This document shows, one piece after another, positions 26,467 to 36,207 of a stretch of 64,000 nucleotides of DNA (position 1 is its first letter; every line of letters begins with the position of its first letter). The translations under genes and the position numbers were made by a program. The DNA lies in assembly GCF_035594125.1 (NCBI RefSeq), contig NC_087191.1, positions 2,590,501 to 2,654,500 of the forward strand, written 5' to 3'. The notes under the pieces are model-generated. The model searched no databases. It worked only from the letters and a program-made list of their open reading frames with translations, and was not told where the DNA came from. This stretch comes from Scylla paramamosain. Its lineage: Eukaryota > Arthropoda > Malacostraca > Decapoda > Portunidae.

Positions 26467-26872
26467 ACGGATCTTTGACCCGATGGCCGCCTGTCACCAC
26501 GAACTCTCCCTGGAGGCCGCCCACCGCAAGAATGAGCAGGAGAAGATCCGAGCGTATGGGGAGAGAATCCAACACGTTGACCAGGGCAGCTTCACACCTC
26601 TGGTCTTCACCACATCTGGCGGGATGGGCTCCAAGGCTCAATGCTTCTACTCAAGACTAGCCGACCTAATGGCAGAAAAGAAGCACCAGCCAAGGAGCCA
26701 TGTCGTCGCATGGATGAGGTGCCGTCTCTCATTCTCCCTCCTCAGATCTGCCCTCCTGTGTCTCAGGGGGACAAGGCATTCCACTCCCATACCTGCAGAC
26801 TTAGGAGGCCTCGACTGCGAGGCTACAGTGGTGGAGAGTGGCATAAGAGTAGATAGAGTAGAGGTAGAGTGA
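26467..26872 (+). pseudogene. C-terminal remnant of a retroelement polyprotein
   Basis: The frame is open from the gap to a TGA at 26,870-26,872. It contains 'RIFDPMA', 'GSFTPLVFTTSGGMG' and 'WMRCRLSFSLLRSALLCLRG'. This combination is familiar to me as the C-terminal end of reverse-transcriptase proteins of repetitive elements in cnidarians and fish; the attribution is from memory and not searched. The following 26,873-27,040 reads like a 3' tail that runs into a trinucleotide repeat. It is unlikely to continue the gene left of the gap. Confidence 0.55.
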
Positions 26873-27040
26873 ATTTATAGTTAACAACTAATGTTTATAT
26901 TATAGAGTATTAGATATGGTTGGATGCCACAGTCATTAGCGAGAGCTGGGGCTAATGACCTCCAAGTAATGGAGCCCCTAATTGACACATCAATAAACAT
27001 GGGGTGGAGGTATTTTTTTGTAGTAGTAGAAAAAAAAAAA

Positions 27041-27207
27041 AGTAGTAGTAGTAGTAGTAGTGGTAGTAGTAGTAGTAGTAGTAGTAGAAGTAGTAGTAGT
27101 AGTAGTAATAACAGTAGTAGTAGTAGTAGTAGTATTAACAGTAGTAGTAGTAGTAGTAATAGCAGTAATAGTAGTAGTAATAGCAGTAGTAGTAGTAATA
27201 GTAGTAC

Positions 27208-27262
<55 letters not shown>
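27041..27262. repeat. (AGT)n microsatellite, interrupted
   Basis: About 220 bp of AGT trinucleotides with AAT and AGC interruptions. The long Ser or Val frames through it are artefacts. Confidence 0.95.
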
Positions 27263-27264
<2 letters not shown>

Positions 27265-27686
27265 CAGCAGCAGTATCAGGCCATAGTGGCTGAAAAGAGT
27301 GTCCTTTTTTTTAGTATGTTTTTTTCTTTATAGTCAAACAGGAAAGAGTGTTGTGGTAACTAATAGTGATGGTATGGCTGACAATGCACACTCATATTGC
27401 CAGCCACACAAACACAATTTGGAAGGAGGGAAATAGACAACAGCGGGTGACGTCAAGCAGCTTTAGGCCGGGCGCATATTGAGACGCAGGCAACACAGGT
27501 GACACAGCACAGAGCAGGGCAGAAAACTGCATCTCACTGGTTTAAACCTAAGCACGCATATTGACACGCAGGACAGCACAGCACAGATGCAGACCTGTGT
27601 CGGCCTGCGCGACGCAGTCGTTCGAATGCAGTTTCCTGTGCCACGTGCGGCGCAGCTTGATAGCAACTCGCTCTTTAGTACTCACA

Positions 27687-27767
27687 ATGTCGTCCACGGA
27701 GCAACTCATAGAGGCTGTTCGCCATCAAAGAGTGCTGTATGACACTAGTCATCCTGATTATATGTGA
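27687..27767 (+). pseudogene. Start of a MADF-domain protein (Harbinger accessory ORF)
   Basis: ATG at 27,687 opens 26 codons ending in TGA. The text (STEQLIEAVRHQRVLYDTSH) matches the first helix of MADF/Myb-SANT-like DNA-binding domains, which begin 'LI..V...P.LYD...PDY'. The frame breaks just where the domain should continue with a KD-E-W motif; matching codons appear in another frame right after. In PIF/Harbinger elements this protein partners the transposase. The copy is broken. Confidence 0.65.
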
Positions 27768-27772
27768 GGAAC

Positions 27773-27949
27773 TTATAAGGACGAGTTATGGGCAAATTCT
27801 CCATGTGTTTTCCTCTTCTCCATGTATTCACTCCTCCACACTGACCTCTTTGCTCTACAAATGTCATATAATAACATTACTTTCTCGAACTCGTTTTCTG
27901 AGTCGGAATCGGAACTAAGGTTTCCAAAGTAATTTTTGGCAACAGCCAT
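27773..27949 (-). pseudogene. N-terminus of a PIF/Harbinger transposase
   Basis: ATG on the minus strand at 27,949 gives 58 codons. The end, 'KRSVWRSEYMEKRKTHGEF', fits the conserved 'KRSVWVR.YL..R..HGEF' segment near the start of Harbinger transposases. An acidic Ser/Asp stretch precedes it. The DDE nuclease domain is absent. The family call rests on this motif together with the inverted repeats and TTA duplication. Confidence 0.7.
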
Positions 27950-28090
27950 GATCAACACTACCGCACAGGACGACAGCCTGCTTCTCAATGTGCGCACCAC
28001 GCCTGTGCTGCGCTGTGCTGCCCTGCCCTGCCCTGCCCTGCGTCTGCCCTGCTCTGTGCTGCCCTGCGTCTCAATGTGCACCTTGCCTTA

Positions 28091-28191
28091 GGGGATGGGG
28101 TGACGTTGCTGCAAGGGTGGCGGAGAGGGATATGACGGGAAGCAAGGGGTCAGGTGGAGGAGAGGGGAGGATGAGGAGGAAGAGAAGGGTG

Positions 28192-28228
<37 letters not shown>

Positions 28229-28714
28229 CTACTACTACTACTACTACTGCTATTTCTGTTACAATTACTATTATTTCTGCTGATGCTACTGGTGTTGCTG
28301 CTCTTCCTCCTCCTCCTGCTTCTCTTCCTCCTCCTCCTCCTCCTCCGCAGTAATGTTGCACGGCAACATTACTGCGGTGATTAAAAGTACTCCTGTAAAA
28401 TGCTATATGGCATCATCCAAGCGAGGGAGGACGGAAAGCGAGTCCGAACGACCTTGAAAACAGCTGAGTGACGAAAGAGAGAGAGAGAGAGCAGTGCACC
28501 GTAAGATTTTTTGTTTGTTAATTCTGTGAATAAATTATCCATGAATAGTATTCCAATAGTGTCCATGAATAGTATTTTTTATCTGTAATCCTACTCACAC
28601 ACACATTCACACACACAGACACACATTAATGACAATAATAATAAAAAAAAAATATGAATCAAGGAATGACGGTAAAGCGGACAAGTAGGGTGGCAAGGAA
28701 GTAATAGTAGTAGC

Positions 28715-28756
<42 letters not shown>

Positions 28757-28844
28757 CGTAATAATATTAGTAGTAGTAATTGTAGTCATAATGGTAGAAA
28801 CAGTAGTCGTAATAAGTCGTAGTAACAGTAGTAGTACTAGAATA
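28091..28844. repeat. Trinucleotide-rich unique DNA with a hairpin
   Basis: Contains (ACA)n/(ACT)n at about 28,192-28,250, (TCC)n at about 28,305-28,346, a short (GA)n near 28,480 and (AGT)n at about 28,700-28,760. A perfect 15-bp hairpin with a 3-base loop lies at 28,345-28,377. No gene is supported. Confidence 0.8.
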
Positions 28845-29158
28845 TAAGAACATAAGAAATAAGGGAAGCTGCAAGAAGCGACCAGGCTTACACGTGGCAG
28901 TCCCCGTATGAAATATACCTACCTATTTCCATCTATTATCCCCATCCATAAACCCGTCTAATCTTCTCTTAAAGCTCCCTAATGTCCTTGCACTAACAAC
29001 ATGATTACTGAGTCCGTTCCACTCATCTGCCACTCTATTTGAGAACCAATTTCTTCCTATCTCCTTCCTAGACCTAAATTTTTCAAGCTTGAACCCGTTA
29101 TTTCTTGTTCTATCCTGGTTGCTGATCCTAAGAATTTTTGCTTAGGATCAGCAACCAG
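28845..29158 (-). mobile_element. CR1/L2-like LINE 3' fragment
   Basis: The sequence is clearly related to 6,826-7,150, with the same tandem 3' tail at the left and the C-terminal coding text before it. It stops at a fold-back: arms of 18 bp (CTGGTTGCTGATCCTAAG and its complement, 29,115-29,132 and 29,141-29,158) around an 8-base loop. The sister copy lacks the second arm. (AGT)n follows directly, to about 29,213. Confidence 0.85.
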
Positions 29159-29213
29159 TAGTTGCTAATCCTAGTAGTAGTAGATAGTAGTAGTAGTAGT
29201 AGTAGTAGTAGTA

Positions 29214-30100
29214 GCATTTAGGTAGAGCGAGTCTGAGGCTTGGTTCACACTAGCCAGTCACTGTCACCGCCGTCCGTGACGTCATGAGTGAGGGGGAGGG
29301 GGCGAGGAGAGCAGCTCGTGTGTGGGCGGTGGAAAGGAGCGTCAGGCGGTTGGGGGCCAGGAGTGGATGGTGGGTGGAGGACGGGATGGGGCGGCTGGCA
29401 TGCGGGAAGCGAGAAGGAGTGGGTTGCTGGTAGGGGCCTGGCTGGAGTGGGTGGCAAATGGGGGTTAGGAAGGAGTGGGTTGAAGGTAGGGGGGAAGGAG
29501 TGGGAGGCAGGTAAGGACAGGAAGGCTTACCGGGAGGTAGTGGCCGTGAAGGGGCTTCTGGCTGGTGGGGGGCCAGAAGCTGCTGCTGGCGGGTGGTAGG
29601 GGAAGGAGAAGGGGGGTAGGAGGCGTCCCGGACTGACAACAAATTGGAGTCCTGTTTGAGATGGTGGCAAGTGTAATTTTCCGGGCCTGCGGCATGATGG
29701 GACTTACAAAACACACAGATCTTCCTGTACACAACATACACATGTACACAACACACGTGTGGCTGTACACTTGGCGGCTACTCACCACACCTGGTACACT
29801 AATGGTAGCACACTTCGGGGAGGGCTTGGCCAATTGTAATTATCTTGACCACCACTAAGTCTTTGAGGAGGAACACAATGCGATACACACGCGCACCACA
29901 CAAGATACACCGCCACACTGGTTGCAGACTGAGCGGCGTCCCTTTGGCTCAGTGTTTCGAGGCCGTTCGGTACTTGAGTGACACACAAAGGTCTACTTAA
30001 TATAGATGAACTTGTTCAACAAAGGAACACATTCATATCCATGAAAAACAAATAAATAAATACATAAATAAGATTAATCATATTAAATTATTAAAATTAC
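29214..30100. other. GC-rich unique DNA, no supported gene
   Basis: A G-rich stretch (29,285-29,620) gives proline- or glycine-rich chance frames on both strands. A perfect TGACGTCA (CRE-type) site is at 29,277-29,284. No splice-bounded exon or protein family was recognised. Confidence 0.5.
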
Positions 30101-30115
30101 TACTGCTTCTACTCT

Positions 30116-30159
<44 letters not shown>

Positions 30160-30261
30160 TTTTATGTGTGTGTGTGATAGTATTGAAAGCAATCATAGTA
30201 ACAATATAACGACATGAACTACTAGTACTACTACTACTACTACTATTATTAATATTACTAT

Positions 30262-30349
<88 letters not shown>

Positions 30350-30482
30350 CAATATAAATGCTACTCTTGCAGGTGTTTTTGCAACAATTCTTAAGGCATT
30401 AATATGAATATTCATATAGTAGTAGTAGCAGCAGTAGTAGCAGTAGTAGTAGTAGTAGTAGAGGTAGTAGCAGTAGTAGTAC

Positions 30483-30526
<44 letters not shown>

Positions 30527-30765
30527 ATACTAGTAGTAGTAGTAGTGAGAAATCGCGAATACTACCTCTATCACTACTATTACTACTTCTTTTCTCTCAC
30601 AAAGGCTTCTACTCTCCTTACTTCTACTATTATTACCACTACTACTACTACCACTACTAGTACTACCACCACTACTATCACTACCACTACCACTACCACT
30701 ACCACTTCTACTACTACTACTACTATTCTACTACTACTGCTACTGCTACTACTACTACTACACAC
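30101..30765. repeat. (ACT)n / (AGT)n / (ACT)n compound microsatellite
   Basis: ACT runs at about 30,114-30,160 and 30,228-30,350 are followed by AGT runs (30,417-30,545) and again by ACT runs (30,570-30,760). The strand sense therefore flips twice. A perfect 16-bp palindrome (ATATGAATATTCATAT) sits at the first flip, near 30,399-30,414. Confidence 0.9.
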
Positions 30766-30959
30766 ACATGCTTATGAAGGTCGTGAACAGTTCCATCTGG
30801 TACAAACTTAGCTGTGATGCGAGCAATGGTGCGTCACCTTGATGGATCCCTGTCAAAGTGTCTTCTAAATTGTCTTTGTACTTCTTTGACATTTTCGTGC
30901 TTCCAGTAACACTTTATGACAAATGTTCTTTCTTCAAAGCTTAGTTTTACTTCTGCCAT
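30766..30959 (-). pseudogene. N-terminal HTH of a mariner-like/DUF4817 transposon protein
   Basis: From an ATG at 30,959 the minus strand reads 'MAEVKLSFEERTFVIKCYW', then 'VKEVQRQFRRHF', one in-frame TGA, then 'RTIARITAKFVPDGTVHDL'. This is the helix-turn-helix found at the N-terminus of many arthropod transposon proteins (VEVQRQFRR...TI..I..KF...G.V). The rest is lost, running into the (ACT)n repeat. It is a dead fragment; the family assignment is from the motif only. Confidence 0.65.
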
Positions 30960-31043
30960 TATTATTTTGGCCAACTGTTTCTGAAAAAAAGGAAACATTC
31001 AATGTGTTATAGCGAGTCAAACAGTGACTACATTTTTGGATGA

Positions 31044-31046
<3 letters not shown>

Positions 31047-31119
<73 letters not shown>
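31047..31119. repeat. (CT)n microsatellite
   Basis: About 73 bp of CT, followed by a short GATA-type tract (AGATAGATACAGATAGATAG). Confidence 0.95.
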
Positions 31120-31123
<4 letters not shown>

Positions 31124-31284
31124 GTAGATAGATACAGATAGATAGATGTACATAAATATAGACTTGTGCTTGTGGAGTATAAATGTAAGAGCATGAAACA
31201 CAGTGCGTCTCTCCCCACAGGCACCTTCTGCCTCGCGCCTTCCTTCCTCTCGGAGTCTACACACCTGCACTCTTGAGGTGAGTA

Positions 31285-31317
31285 GTCTATCAAGAGGCAG
31301 TTTGCCTCTTGATAGAC
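31285..31317. other. Perfect 15-bp hairpin
   Basis: GTCTATCAAGAGGCA and its exact complement are separated by 3 bases (GTT). There is no T-run after it and no nearby gene, so a terminator role is not indicated. Confidence 0.85.
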
Positions 31318-31442
31318 AAAGTTCTTCTTACAACTGATAAAATGTTCAAACAAACAACAGGTTAAAAAGTAACCACTTCATCAACAAAAGCTGTGATTTT
31401 GATGCTATTTATTGCAGTCATCGCATTTGTTGTTGTTATCAT

Positions 31443-31448
31443 TATTAC

Positions 31449-31482
<34 letters not shown>

Positions 31483-31486
31483 GTTA

Positions 31487-31559
<73 letters not shown>

Positions 31560-31700
31560 ATTGATGTTATTGCTGTTGCTGTTGTTGTTGTTTATTGTTA
31601 TTGTTATTGCTCTAGTTACCAGTATTAGTTATTAATTATGTTTATTAATGCTATAGTTACTATTATTTCTGTTACTAATAATATTGTAATTGGTATTTTT

Positions 31701-31742
<42 letters not shown>

Positions 31743-31960
31743 TGTTGTTGTTTTTGCTCTAGTTACCAGCATTAGTTATTAATTATGTTTATTAATGCTA
31801 TAGTTACTATTATTTCTGTTATTAATAATATTGTTATTGGTATTATTATTATTATTGTTGTTGCTGTTGTTGTTGTTGTTGTTGTTGGTGTAGTTATTAG
31901 TATTATTGTTATCACTACTCTTGTTGTTATTGTTATTATCATCATTATTTTATTATTATT
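31443..31960. repeat. (ATT)n / (GTT)n with a 147-bp tandem duplication
   Basis: (ATT)n at 31,443-31,557 is followed by a duplicated block: 'GCTCTAGTTACCAG' occurs at 31,609 and 31,756, with the ~100 bp after each nearly identical. The copies are separated by (GTT)n. Confidence 0.85.
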
Positions 31961-32412
31961 TAAGTTAGTGTGAGACAATTGTATTAGTGTTTATCTTCTC
32001 TGTAGCGGCGAGGTACTGTCGCTGTACAGTACGGTTCATTATGTTGTTGTACATTATAATTTGTTTGCACTCCTGCCCTCTGCTCTACTGTACAATACAC
32101 TGTCAGAGAGCCTCGGCTCACGTGACTGTGTATTGTATGTACACCTTGAAATACTTTGTATTGTGCTCACCAATACAGGTTTGCTTACCTGCTTATTTAC
32201 TTAACTACTTAGTTACTGACTTACTTGCACACACACACATTGAGAAATTGAGAAATAACACTCGACCTTGATATGATAAATTAATACACTTAAAAAAAAA
32301 AAAAGATAAAAAAAAACATCCATCCAACACAGCAGCATGCACTCTGATCCCTGACAATGGCGGGCAGAGTAAAAAGGAGACTGGCCTCATCGCTACCAGC
32401 GACGCGAAATGG
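31961..32412. other. Unique DNA, no supported gene
   Basis: Only short chance frames were seen. No repeat family or splice-bounded exon was recognised. Confidence 0.5.
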
Positions 32413-32570
32413 CCACATTCCTTCAAGAGGGAGGTTTCAAGACACTTATCCACCAATTTTTGACCACTGCTTTGACCCTTCTATGGGACTGGCATTTCAG
32501 TGGGCATTTTTTTTATTAGATTTTTGTTGCCCTTGGCCAGTATCTTTCCTACATAAAAAAAAAAAAAAAA
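32413..32570 (+). mobile_element. Jockey/CR1-like LINE, 3' tail only
   Basis: It matches the 3' end of the 19,206 element in plus orientation, from 'TTCAAGAGGGAGGTTTCAAG' through 'TTGCCCTTGGCCAGTATC', and ends in a poly(A) run. The insertion is extremely 5'-truncated. Confidence 0.9.
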
Positions 32571-33149
32571 GATTGCGCATCTCGGAACCACAAAGGTGAC
32601 GCGATGCTTGGGTTCACATGGAGGAAATGTGAATCCAGTACACGGCCAATCATTTTATCGCTACACAACCTGCAAGAGAGACTCCCCTCAACGCTCGGTG
32701 CTCCTGTGATGTCCAATACTACGGAAAAGATTTGTGATATCTGGAGAGAACACAATTCCGTGCCACAAAACTAATCCCAACAACAAAACTTCATTAAAAG
32801 AACCAGAACTGCTCGCCGTGTATTCCCGAGAGGCTGCAGGACTGACTGTTTTGTGACGCCGCGCTTTTTGGCAAGTCTGGGCTCGGCGAAGCGGCGATCA
32901 CTCCAACGTCTTTGAACTTTGGACTGTAATAATGACGAGAAACCAATACTTCGTCAGCAAAGCGGAGACGTGGCTGTATCTTGTATCCCTTCATAATAAC
33001 ACTAAGGCACAAATGAAGCTGTTTTACGTATCTTTGTGCAGTAAAGGTGACAATGTCTGGAACCAATGTATGGGCCACAAATACACTTGTTCTTGCCACA
33101 GGAAATTCTCTTAAGCTATTTCCTTAAGATATTATGTTCTCTTCCCTCC

Positions 33150-33160
<11 letters not shown>
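32571..33160. other. Unique DNA, no supported gene
   Basis: Mixed-composition sequence with only short chance frames on both strands. Confidence 0.5.
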
Positions 33161-33221
<61 letters not shown>

Positions 33222-33305
33222 CTCCTCCTCCTCCTCCTCCTCCTCCTCCTCCTCCTCCTCCTCCTCCTCCTCCTGCTCCTCGTCCTCGTCCTCGTCCTCG
33301 TGCTG
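33161..33305. repeat. (CT)n followed by (TCC)n and (GTCCTC)n
   Basis: CT dinucleotides to about 33,218, then TCC trinucleotides, ending in a CGTCCT pattern. 33,306-33,587 after it holds nothing recognisable. Confidence 0.95.
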
Positions 33306-33587
33306 TAGGTGGTCCCAGTCTTGTCATTGCATGTTTTCTCTCTCCGCCTCGTGCTGGTCTCTGTTACATATGTATTTCCTCCCGCGACCTTAAATCGCTC
33401 GTGTCTTCGAAGCTGAAGCTCTCGCCGTAATGGACCTTTTAGCCAATTAGTGAGCCTCTTAGTCAGTCAGCAGTTAGTCAGCAGATTAGCGAGTTTGCTC
33501 CTTGACTAAGTAATGAATACTTAACGATCATGTTGGCTGTCATGCGTGTACTATATGCTTTCAAATTGTTCTTTGTCAATTGTGGAG

Positions 33588-35022
33588 AGGAGGGGATAGT
33601 TATCTGGAAGGTTGTGTTGTGTTGATAGATGGAGGGATTGAGTTTTTGAAGCATTGAACAATACTAAGTTTGTCCTGCCCCAATCGCAAATTTTAAAGAT
33701 CAGAAGTCAGGCGTTCTGTGGCTTCCCTGCATGAAATGTTTACTTCCTGAAGGGTTGGACGTCTATGAAAAGACGTGGAAAAGTGCAGGGTGGTTTCATC
33801 AGCGTAGGAGTGGAAGAGACAAGAAGTTTGGTTTAGAAGTTCATTGATGAATAATAAGAAGAGAGTAGGTGACAGGACAGAACCGTGAGGAACACCACTG
33901 TTAATAGATTTAGGAGAAGAACAGTGACCGTCTACCACAGCATCAATAGAACGGTCAGAAAGGAAACTTGAGATGAAGTTAAAGAGAGAAGGACAGAAGG
34001 CGTAGGAGGGTAGTTTGCAAATCAAACCTTTGTGCCAGACTCTATCACAAGCTTTTGATATGTTTTAAGCCAGCAGCAAAAATTTCACCAAAATCCCTAA
34101 ATGAGGATGACCAAGACTCAGTAAGGAAAGTCATAAGAAAGAGCGGCCTTGACGGAACCCATAATGATGATCAGACAGAAGGTTCTGAAGTGATAGATGT
34201 TTAAGTATCGTCCTGTTGCAGGGAGACTAAAAAACTTAGGGGAGGTATGAAATTAAAGCAATAGGACGGTAGTTTAAGGGATTAGAACGGTCATCCCTAT
34301 TTAGGAACAGGCTGAATGTAGGCAACTTTCCAGCAAGAAGGAAAGGTAGATATTGACAGACAGAGCTGAAAGAGTTTGACTAGGCAAGGTGCAAACACGG
34401 AGGCACAGTTTCGGAGAACAGGAGAGACCCCATTAAGTCCATAAGCCTTCCGAGGGTTTAGGCCAGCAAGGGCATGGAAAACATCACTGCGAAGGATTTT
34501 AATGGATAGCATGAAGTAGTCAGAGGGTGGAAGAGAGGGAGGAACAAGCTCTGAATCATCCAAAGTAGAGTTTTTGCAAAGGTTTGAGCGAAGAGTTCAG
34601 CTTTAGAAATAGATGAGATGGCAGTGGTGCCACCAGCTTGAAATAGAGGAGAGAAAGGAGAAGCAAAGTTGTTAGATATGTTTTTTGGCTAGGTGCCAGA
34701 AGTCAAGAGGGGAGTTAGATCTTGAAAGATTTTAACACTTTCTATTAATGAAGGAGTTTTGGCTAGTTGGAGAACAGACTTGGCATGATTCCCAGCAGAA
34801 ATATAAAGTGCATGAGATTCTGGTGATGGAAGGCTCAAATACCTTTTTGTGGGCCACCTCTCTCTCTCTTATGTACAGAACGAGAACAGGCTGTGTTAAA
34901 CCAAGGTTTGGAAGGTTTAGGGGGAGAGAAAGAGCGAGGAATGTACGCCTCCATGCCAGACACTATTAGCTCTGTTATTCGCTCAGCACACGGAGATGGA
35001 TCCCTGACACGGAACCAGTAGT
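33588..35022 (-). mobile_element. Jockey/CR1-like LINE fragment, decayed
   Basis: It is related throughout to 19,936-21,380, in the same orientation, and lacks the 3' UTR and tail. Readable RT pieces include 'GVPHGSVLSPTLFLLFINEL' with the altered catalytic text 'SYADETT' (34,025-33,693) and 'NPRKAYGLNGVSP' (34,563-34,297). Several frameshifts and small deletions, one near 34,135, make it non-functional. Confidence 0.9.
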
Positions 35023-35165
35023 CATACTGGCGATCAGATATAATGTTGTGAAGTGATAGATGTTTAAGAATATTCCTGTTAAGGATAGATTAAAAAAATA
35101 CTTTAGAGAGGAAGGAAATTAAAGCAATAGAAAGGTAGTTTGAGAGATAAGAACGGTCACCCAGG
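35023..35165 (-). mobile_element. Displaced RT fragment of the same LINE
   Basis: It corresponds to 20,514-20,655 of the full copy, although its neighbour at 35,022 corresponds to about 21,380, so the order is scrambled. A chance frame (35,335-35,090) fuses unique sequence to this RT piece. 35,166-35,465 has no supported gene. Confidence 0.8.
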
Positions 35166-35462
35166 AAGAGGATAAATGCAGGCAAACGAGTGGTGACGGT
35201 CGTGGCGGCAGACTGAGGGAGGCGGCGCCACGTCTCTGCCTGAGCCACACCAAAGGCTGAGGAGGCAACACCCAGGCCATGGTGGGTGGAGTCTTGCACA
35301 ACACCAGAGTAACACGCTGTGCTTTTTTCAGTCATCGTTCACTGCAATTCCTCAGTGCAGCGCAACATGTTCTCACATGTCACTCCGCACTTTCTTTTCA
35401 TTTTTTTTTTGAATATTGATTATTATTTTTTTACTCTATCATTTATTTATTGTTATTCATTG

Positions 35463-35603
<141 letters not shown>

Positions 35604-36207
35604 TTATTTATTTTCATAAATTGATTTATTTATTAATTGATTTGTTTAACTAATTTCATTTGCTTATATTCTATTTTAATTAAAATCATATTTCATTTAC
35701 TATATTTATCTATATTTATTTATTAATTTCCGATTATTCATTTGCATTTTCATTTTATGTAATTTATTCTTATTTTTATTACGTTTTCCTCTTATTCAGT
35801 TTTCATTTATTTATTAAGTGTATTTTTTTATCTATTCTATTACATTTATTTTTTTATTTATTTTTTTTATCTATTACATATAATTAATTTATTTTCTATT
35901 TAATTTTATTACTGAGCAGTGAATGTGAGGGCGCGTGCTGCAGGGCCTTAGCGTGCCGGGTCACATTTTTCCTATGGCAGTATATGCGCTCCCCTGTGAT
36001 GACAGCTGCCTGTCGTTCCGAAACTAGTCACTAGATATTCTAGGAAATACTTTCATTGTTATTCCCACTCAAAGATACCTCGACATGTATGACTAAAGCT
36101 GACCCAACCTAAACCTAACCTAACCCAGCTGAGCCTTAACTAGTCTAGCGTGTTGTAATTGTCATGTCCTTGTAATGACGGGGTGCAGTAGTTAGTGCGC
36201 TGCCTCC

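Larger units (their letters stand above)
27466..28087. mobile_element. PIF/Harbinger-type DNA transposon, internally deleted (622 bp)
   Basis: Imperfect terminal inverted repeats of about 35 bp (left GGCCGGGCGCATATTGAGACGC, here split as GGCCGGGCGC and ATATTGAGACGC; right end its near-complement) are flanked on both sides by TTA (27,463-27,465 and 28,088-28,090), the target duplication expected for this superfamily. Inside are the first parts of the two genes such elements carry: a MADF-type protein on the plus strand and a transposase on the minus strand, pointing at each other with everything between them deleted. Subterminal CTGTGCTG/CAGCACAG repeats are abundant. Confidence 0.8.

Noticed and set aside
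26126..26872. One continuous 248-codon gene across the N gap
   Set aside because: The gap length is arbitrary, the left side has a splice donor at 26,330, and the right side is retroelement-like.
27041..27293. Poly-Ser and poly-Val frames
   Set aside because: Translation of (AGT)n microsatellite, not a low-complexity protein.
29277..29284. TGACGTCA here and at 27,448-27,455 as cAMP-response promoters
   Set aside because: Single 8-bp matches next to mobile-element or GC-rich DNA, with no gene start nearby.
29250..29833. Proline-rich frames on the minus strand and their glycine-rich counterpart
   Set aside because: They come from a G-rich tract; there is no start context, domain or splice structure.
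31285..31317. Hairpin as a transcription terminator
   Set aside because: No T-run follows, no gene precedes it, and this is a eukaryotic sequence.
36106..36126. AACCTAAACCTAACCTAACC, resembling arthropod telomere repeat (TTAGG)n
   Set aside because: Only three to four imperfect copies; too short to call an interstitial telomere.
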